This document shows positions 6,690 through 12,025 of a DNA stretch of 12,025 nt, one piece after another. Position 1 is the first letter of the stretch. Each line of letters begins with the position of its first letter. Below the pieces are notes generated by a model, which saw only the letters and a program-made list of their open reading frames with translations, made no database searches and had not been told where the DNA came from. The DNA is from Betaproteobacteria bacterium UBA2293 (GTDB lineage Bacteria; Pseudomonadota; Gammaproteobacteria; Burkholderiales; Rhodocyclaceae): contig DDWF01000236.1 in assembly GCA_002345845.1 (NCBI GenBank), forward strand, positions 9,059 to 21,083, in the 5' to 3' direction. Both the position numbers and the translations under genes were made by a program.

Positions 6690-6702
6690 GGTATGATATA
6701 CC
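6690..6702. promoter_or_regulatory. Short palindrome GGTAT-GAT-ATACC in the fur/bamE divergent region
   Basis: GGTAT (6690-6694) and ATACC (6698-6702) form a perfect inverted repeat with centre GAT. It supplies -10-like hexamers on both strands: TATGAT on plus at 6692-6697 and TATCAT on minus at 6699-6694. It does not resemble a classical 19-bp Fur box. The remainder of the 96-bp gap (6642-6737) shows nothing else clear. Confidence 0.4.
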
Positions 6703-6722
6703 GCTTCAAAGCCGATTGAGAA
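6694..6722 (-). promoter_or_regulatory. Candidate sigma-70 promoter for fur
   Basis: On the minus strand TTCTCA (6722-6717) and TATCAT (6699-6694) are separated by 17 bp. They match the -35 consensus at 4 of 6 positions and the -10 at 5 of 6. Transcription would begin near 6687, giving a leader of roughly 46 nt before the fur ATG. A plus-strand -10-like hexamer for bamE overlaps, but its -35 is not recognisable. Confidence 0.4.
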
Positions 6723-6737
6723 ACTCCGGAAACCCGC

Positions 6738-8022
<1,285 letters not shown>

Positions 8023-8027
8023 TCCAG

Positions 8028-10574
8028 ATGAAATCCAGCTTGCTCGCTCGCCAGATTGCGGAGTCCTTTGGCGGCGACACGGATGTGCGTTTGCGTCAGT
8101 TGTTGGCGGCAGCGCGCAGTACCGGCCATGCCGATCTGGCGCAGGGGGTCGATAAGCTGATTGGCTTGGTGGATCAGGGCTATGCTGCCTACGGCGGACT
8201 CAGCAAATGGCAGTCCGTGCTCTCCGGCGACGCGCTGACCGACTGGAATCTGCGCAGCGGCAAAATCGAGTCGGGTCGGCACTGGAAGGGCATGCTTGGC
8301 TATGCGCCCGACGAACTTGACGACAGCATCGCCCAGTGGCAGCGCCTGCTGCATGCCGATGACCTTGCTGCGTTGCAGAAACGAATGGCGGAGCAGGCGA
8401 GCGCGGATGGTCAGCGATTTTTCCATCTGGAATGTCGTTTGCGTGCCCGCGATGGCCAGTGGCGCTGGTTCCTGCTGCGTGGTGCGGTGGCTGCCCGTGA
8501 TCTGGCCGGGGAGCCGCTCAGGTTTCTCGTGCTGCAGCGCGATATCAGCGAAGTCAAGAATGCCGAAGCGGCCCTGATTGCTGCCAAGGAGCAGGCCGAG
8601 GCGGCGAATCTGGCGCGTGGCGCCTTCCTGGCCAACATGAGCCACGAAGTCCGTACGCCGATGAATGGCATCATCGGCATGACTGAACTGGCACTCGATA
8701 CCGACCTCGATGCCGAGCAGCGGCATTACCTGAAAACCGTCAAGTCCTCTGCCGAGTCGCTGCTTACCATCGTTAACGACATTCTCGATTTCTCCAAGAT
8801 CGAGGCTGGCAAAGTGCAATTCGAGGCGCTTTCCTTCTCGGTCGGCGATATGGTGCTGGAAACCGCCCGCATGCTGGCGGTAGATGCCCATCGCAAGGGT
8901 CTGGAGCTGATCGTCAACGTTCGGCCGGCGGTGCCACAGCGCCTTGTTGGCGATCCGACCCGCTTGCGCCAGGTGGTGACCAACCTGCTCGGCAACGCCA
9001 TCAAGTTCACCGAACACGGTGAAGTGGCCATCGAGGTTGATGTCGAGGAAATCAATGAACGCTCGGCCTATCTTCGCTTCGCTGTCCGCGATACCGGCAT
9101 CGGTGTCCCGGCGGACAAGCAGAAGGCCATTTTTGATGCCTTTTCCCAGGCCGACGTCTCCACGACCCGGCGTTTCGGCGGAACGGGCCTTGGTCTGGCC
9201 ATTTGCGCCAGGCTCGTGCAGATGATGGATGGGCGCTTGTGGCTGGAGAGTGCGCCGGATTGTGGCTCGGTCTTCTGGTTCTCCGCCCGCTTCGGCGTCG
9301 ATGCCGAAGCGGCGACCCGCCCGTCACCGCTTGAGAGTCACCGCTACCGCGGCCGACGGGCCATTGTCATCGAGGACAATGCGCGGGCCGGCGACTGCCT
9401 GGTTGAGTTGCTTGCCCGTGCCGGCATTCAGGCGACACTGGTTGGCGATGCCGTGGCTGGCCAGGCGGCGGTCGAGCGCACCCGGGAGGTAGGCTTCCCT
9501 TATGATTACATCGTCCTCGATGCGCACATGCCGGCGCCCGCCGGGTTTGCCTCGGTCGAAAATTGGCGGGCCAGCGGCGGCAAAGAGCGCCTGCTGACCA
9601 TGATCAGTACCGAGAGCCAGCGGCAGGATATCGAACGCCTGCGTCGGCTTGAGGTCAATACCCATCTGGTCAAACCGGTCGGCGCCGGAGATCTGGCTGA
9701 TGCCTTGGCCCTGGCAGAGAGCGGCGGCGAAGTCGGGCTGGCGCCGTTTGCTCTGGAGGAGGTTGAGGCCGGAGCGGGCAAGGTGATGGATATCCTGTTG
9801 GTTGAGGACAATCCGGTGAATCAGGAACTGGCCCGGCGTTTGCTCGAGCGTCATGCTCACCGCGTGACCGTCGCCAACAACGGAGTGGAGGCGCTGGAGC
9901 AATTTGACAGCCAGCACTTCGACGTGATTCTCATGGATATGCAGATGCCGGTCATGGGAGGGCTGGAGGCGACGGAAACCATCCGCTCCCGTGAAATGCG
10001 GCGCAGTTGGGTGATTTCGGAGAATTTTCGCCCGGTATACATCGTTGCCATGACCGCCAACGTCATGGCCAGCGATCGCCAACGCTGCCGCGAGGCCGGC
10101 ATGAACGACTACCTGGCCAAGCCATTACGCCCGGCCGAGCTGGAGGCGGCGCTGGCTCGGGCCTGCAGCGACGATGTCGCCGAACCGCCAGGCGATCGCC
10201 GACAGGTCGACGCTGCCGCACCCGGGCTCGATCTGCGTGCCGCTCTGCGCGATATCGGGGATGTGGACCTTTTTGCGACCATGGTCGGCATGTTGCTGGC
10301 CGAATGGGATGATCACCTGGCGCGGGTGAGCAAGGCGCTGGCTGATGGCGACGCCAAAGACTTGCGCATGCATGCGCATACCCTGAAGAGCCTGCTTGCC
10401 ATGTTCCATGCCGAAGCCGGGCGCCGACAAGCGATGGCGCTGGAAGCTGCGGCCATCGATCCCGCCACCGTGGACTGGCGAAAGTCGCAGCTGGTTTTTG
10501 CGCTGCTGCAAGACGAAATGGAGCGCATCAAGCCGATTCTCAAGCAGTTCATGGACACGCACGTAATCCCTTGA
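8028..10574 (+). CDS. Cytoplasmic hybrid sensor histidine kinase (PAS-HisKA-HATPase-REC-REC-Hpt)
   Basis: An 848-residue phosphorelay protein. Residues 1-58 form a short helical leader of unknown role. A PAS domain of the PAS_3 type spans about 62-175 and ends in the typical [13 protein letters not shown] linker leads to HisKA (about 195-262) with phospho-acceptor H206 in [12 protein letters not shown]. The HATPase domain (about 305-422) has N-box N323, DTGIG at 355-359 and GGTGLGL at 384-390. Receiver 1 (about 444-562) has E449/D450, D498, S527 and K549. Receiver 2 (about 587-710) has E593/D594, D637, T676 and K698. A C-terminal Hpt domain (about 735-845) has H784 in HTLKS. All key residues look intact. 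No transmembrane segment is visible, so it likely senses a cytoplasmic cue through PAS. No response regulator is adjacent, so the output partner is unknown. The start is 5 bp after dapB with no strong Shine-Dalgarno. Confidence 0.93.
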   Translation: MKSSLLARQIAESFGGDTDVRLRQLLAAARSTGHADLAQGVDKLIGLVDQGYAAYGGLSKWQSVLSGDALTDWNLRSGKIESGRHWKGMLGYAPDELDDSIAQWQRLLHADDLAALQKRMAEQASADGQRFFHLECRLRARDGQWRWFLLRGAVAARDLAGEPLRFLVLQRDISEVKNAEAALIAAKEQAEAANLARGAFLANMSHEVRTPMNGIIGMTELALDTDLDAEQRHYLKTVKSSAESLLTIVNDILDFSKIEAGKVQFEALSFSVGDMVLETARMLAVDAHRKGLELIVNVRPAVPQRLVGDPTRLRQVVTNLLGNAIKFTEHGEVAIEVDVEEINERSAYLRFAVRDTGIGVPADKQKAIFDAFSQADVSTTRRFGGTGLGLAICARLVQMMDGRLWLESAPDCGSVFWFSARFGVDAEAATRPSPLESHRYRGRRAIVIEDNARAGDCLVELLARAGIQATLVGDAVAGQAAVERTREVGFPYDYIVLDAHMPAPAGFASVENWRASGGKERLLTMISTESQRQDIERLRRLEVNTHLVKPVGAGDLADALALAESGGEVGLAPFALEEVEAGAGKVMDILLVEDNPVNQELARRLLERHAHRVTVANNGVEALEQFDSQHFDVILMDMQMPVMGGLEATETIRSREMRRSWVISENFRPVYIVAMTANVMASDRQRCREAGMNDYLAKPLRPAELEAALARACSDDVAEPPGDRRQVDAAAPGLDLRAALRDIGDVDLFATMVGMLLAEWDDHLARVSKALADGDAKDLRMHAHTLKSLLAMFHAEAGRRQAMALEAAAIDPATVDWRKSQLVFALLQDEMERIKPILKQFMDTHVIP

Positions 10575-10576
10575 AT

Positions 10577-10606
10577 TTGCCTGAAAAGGCTCTTCTCGGC
10601 TAAAAT
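10577..10606 (+). promoter_or_regulatory. Candidate sigma-70 promoter for carAB
   Basis: TTGCCT (10577-10582) and TAAAAT (10601-10606) are separated by 18 bp, matching the -35 at 4 of 6 and the -10 at 5 of 6 positions. Transcription would start near 10613, leaving a leader of about 79 nt before the chosen carA start. The -35 begins 3 bp after the kinase stop, so carAB can be transcribed independently of the upstream genes. Confidence 0.55.
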
Positions 10607-10624
10607 AGCAAGGTTAAAAAAGCA

Positions 10625-10654
10625 CAAGCGGGGAGGCGCGAGCCTTCCCGCTTG
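10625..10654 (+). promoter_or_regulatory. Strong hairpin in the carA leader with a GCGA (GNRA) loop
   Basis: Positions 10625-10637 pair with 10642-10654 to give 13 consecutive pairs, with one G-U (10633/10646), closed by the tetraloop GCGA (10638-10641). Because an A-run precedes it on plus (10615-10621) and no T-run follows, it is not a plus-strand intrinsic terminator. It begins about 12 nt after the predicted transcription start and ends 37 nt before the GTG start. It may stabilise the transcript or take part in leader control of carAB; only the structure is visible. Confidence 0.55.
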
Positions 10655-10691
10655 GCACATGAACATACAAAAAAGTTACTGGAGAGCCGAC

Positions 10692-11846
10692 GTGTCGCTG
10701 CTGCCCTCATTCACACCCGCCGTTCTCGCCCTCGCCGACGGAACGGTATTCAGGGGCCAATCCATCGGCGCAGATGGTGTTACCAGCGGCGAAGTGGTTT
10801 TCAATACCGCCATGTCCGGCTATCAGGAAATCCTCACCGATCCCTCCTATTGCCGCCAGATCGTCACGCTGACCTATCCGCATATCGGCAATACCGGGTG
10901 CAACGCGGAAGATTTCGAGTCCGCCGCCAATTACGCCGCCGGCCTGGTCATTCGCGATCTGCCGCGCGTTGCTTCGAGCTGGCGCAGCGAGGGCGATCTG
11001 TCGTCCTACCTGAAGCAGCACGGCATTGTCGCCATTGCTGGTATCGATACGCGCAAGTTGACCCGCATCCTGCGCGAGACGGGCGCCCAGGCCGGCTGCA
11101 TCCTTGCCGGTGAAGTCGATGAAGCCAAGGCTCTGGCTGCGGCACGTGCCTTCCCGGGGCTGAATGGCATGGACCTGGCCAAGGTGGTGTCCGCCAAGGC
11201 CGGCTACGACTGGACTGAGGCCGAATGGACGCTGACCGGTTACGGTTCGGCGCCCGAGCCGCGTTTCCACGTTGTTGCCTACGATTTTGGCGTCAAGCGC
11301 AATATCCTGCGCATGCTCGCTGAACGTGGCTGCAAGCTGACCGTGGTTCCGGCGCAGACGCCGGCGGCCGAGGTGCTGGCGCTGAAGCCGGACGGCGTCT
11401 TCCTGTCCAATGGCCCGGGTGACCCGGAACCTTGCGACTACGCCATTGCCGCCATCCGTGAATTCCTCGACCGCGGTCTGCCGACCTTCGGTATCTGCCT
11501 TGGCCACCAGTTGCTGGCCCTGGCCTCCGGCGCCAAGACGCTGAAGATGAAGTTCGGTCACCACGGCGCCAACCATCCGGTCAAGGACATGGATACCGGC
11601 CAGGTGCTGATCACCAGCCAGAACCACGGTTTTGCCGTCGATGCCGATACTTTGCCGGCCAACTTGCGCGCCACGCACGTGTCGCTGTTCGATGGCTCGC
11701 TGCAGGGCATCGCCCGCACCGATGTGCCGGCCTTCTCCTTCCAGGGGCACCCCGAAGCCAGTCCCGGCCCGCATGATGTGGCCTACCTCTTCGACCGCTT
11801 CCTCGACACCATGACGCGCGGCACGGCTGCACTGCAACGGGCATAA
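10692..11846 (+). CDS. carA: Carbamoyl-phosphate synthase small (glutamine amidotransferase) subunit
   Basis: A 384-residue subunit that hydrolyses glutamine and channels ammonia to CarB for carbamoyl phosphate, used in arginine and pyrimidine synthesis. The N-terminal small-chain domain contains [20 protein letters not shown] (33-52). The class I glutamine amidotransferase domain has FLSNGPGDP at 237-245, the nucleophile C269 in GICLGHQ (267-273), and H353/E355 in [10 protein letters not shown] (351-360). I chose the GTG at 10692 because GGAG stands 7 nt upstream and the protein then starts [17 protein letters not shown], as family members do. The in-frame ATG at 10659 would add 11 residues but has no ribosome-binding site. 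The gene has its own candidate promoter and a hairpin leader, and carB follows after 15 bp. Confidence 0.95.
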   Translation: MSLLPSFTPAVLALADGTVFRGQSIGADGVTSGEVVFNTAMSGYQEILTDPSYCRQIVTLTYPHIGNTGCNAEDFESAANYAAGLVIRDLPRVASSWRSEGDLSSYLKQHGIVAIAGIDTRKLTRILRETGAQAGCILAGEVDEAKALAAARAFPGLNGMDLAKVVSAKAGYDWTEAEWTLTGYGSAPEPRFHVVAYDFGVKRNILRMLAERGCKLTVVPAQTPAAEVLALKPDGVFLSNGPGDPEPCDYAIAAIREFLDRGLPTFGICLGHQLLALASGAKTLKMKFGHHGANHPVKDMDTGQVLITSQNHGFAVDADTLPANLRATHVSLFDGSLQGIARTDVPAFSFQGHPEASPGPHDVAYLFDRFLDTMTRGTAALQRA

Positions 11847-11861
11847 CAAGCGAGATACAAG

Positions 11862-12025
11862 ATGCCGAAACGTACAGATATAAAAAGTGTTCTGATTATT
11901 GGTGCTGGCCCGATCATCATCGGCCAGGCCTGTGAATTCGACTACTCCGGCGCTCAGGCCTGCAAGGCGCTGAAGGAGGAAGGCTTCGAGGTCGTCCTGC
12001 TCAATTCCAACCCGGCCACCATCAT
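11862..12025 (+). CDS. carB: Carbamoyl-phosphate synthase large subunit, N-terminal part, cut by window edge
   Basis: The first 54 codons of an approximately 1070-residue family protein are present and run off the end of the window. The N-terminus [18 protein letters not shown] (1-18), followed by [12 protein letters not shown] (19-30) and [11 protein letters not shown] (44-54), is the highly conserved start of the first ATP-grasp half (carboxyphosphate-forming). CarB makes carbamoyl phosphate from bicarbonate, ATP and ammonia delivered by CarA. It starts 15 bp after the carA stop with only a weak GAG-type ribosome-binding site, so the two subunits are surely one transcript. Domains beyond residue 54 cannot be checked here. 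Confidence 0.96.
   Translation, partial: MPKRTDIKSVLIIGAGPIIIGQACEFDYSGAQACKALKEEGFEVVLLNSNPATI

Noticed and set aside
6642..6737. Fur box for fur autoregulation
   Set aside because: The GGTAT-GAT-ATACC palindrome does not match repeated GATAAT hexamers well enough to call.
10615..10654. Intrinsic terminator after the hybrid kinase
   Set aside because: The hairpin has its A-run upstream and no T-run downstream on the plus strand. On the minus strand it would be followed by T's, but no minus-strand gene needs it.
10659..10691. ATG at 10659 as the carA start
   Set aside because: There is no Shine-Dalgarno in front of it, and it adds 11 atypical residues. The GTG at 10692 has GGAG at the right distance and gives the family N-terminus.
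10707..11849. Minus-strand open frame of 380 codons antisense to carA
   Set aside because: It is a shadow of the carA frame, with no motif or promoter of its own.

Overview
The window carries ordinary chromosomal housekeeping genes from a GC-rich Gram-negative bacterium, most likely a betaproteobacterium of the Rhodocyclales (Dechloromonas/Azonexus-like). That placement rests on the protein sequences and on the hemH-hrcA / nadK-recN and fur / bamE-dapB ... carA-carB gene orders. It is an inference from memory, not a database result. No rRNA, tRNA, CRISPR array, insertion sequence, phage gene or toxin-antitoxin pair is visible. Coding density is very high: the longest non-coding gap is 117 bp.

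Layout. Minus strand, 1-2353: hrcA (heat-shock repressor), hemH (ferrochelatase, 2 bp after hrcA) and the 5' end of trxC (thioredoxin 2, cut by the window edge). Plus strand, 2419-5574: nadK (NAD kinase), recN (4 bp later) and a small HExxH protein of the CJM1_0395/SprA-related putative metalloprotease family. That last gene converges on, and shares stop-codon bases with, a minus-strand pair at 5571-6641: fur, followed 30 bp downstream by a TMEM165/GDT1-type (Mn2+/Ca2+) transporter. Plus strand, 6738-12025: bamE, dapB (1 bp later), a large cytoplasmic hybrid histidine kinase (5 bp later), carA, and the start of carB.

How the genes fit together. hrcA/hemH/trxC and nadK/recN read outward from a 65-bp divergent region and cover stress response, haem synthesis, redox and DNA repair. 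fur plus the transporter suggests a metal-homeostasis pair (Fe sensing and probable Mn export). bamE serves outer-membrane assembly, dapB lysine/diaminopimelate synthesis, and carAB carbamoyl phosphate for arginine and pyrimidines. The outlier is the 848-residue PAS-HisKA-HATPase-REC-REC-Hpt kinase between dapB and carA. It has no adjacent response regulator, and its reading frame runs almost directly on from dapB.

I did not find a convincing undescribed multi-gene system. The best leads are small: a perfect 10-bp inverted repeat that overlaps the trxC Shine-Dalgarno, a 13-bp GNRA-capped hairpin in the carA leader, a 4-unit 8-bp tandem repeat over the fur stop codon, the kinase insertion, and the uncharacterised HExxH protein.
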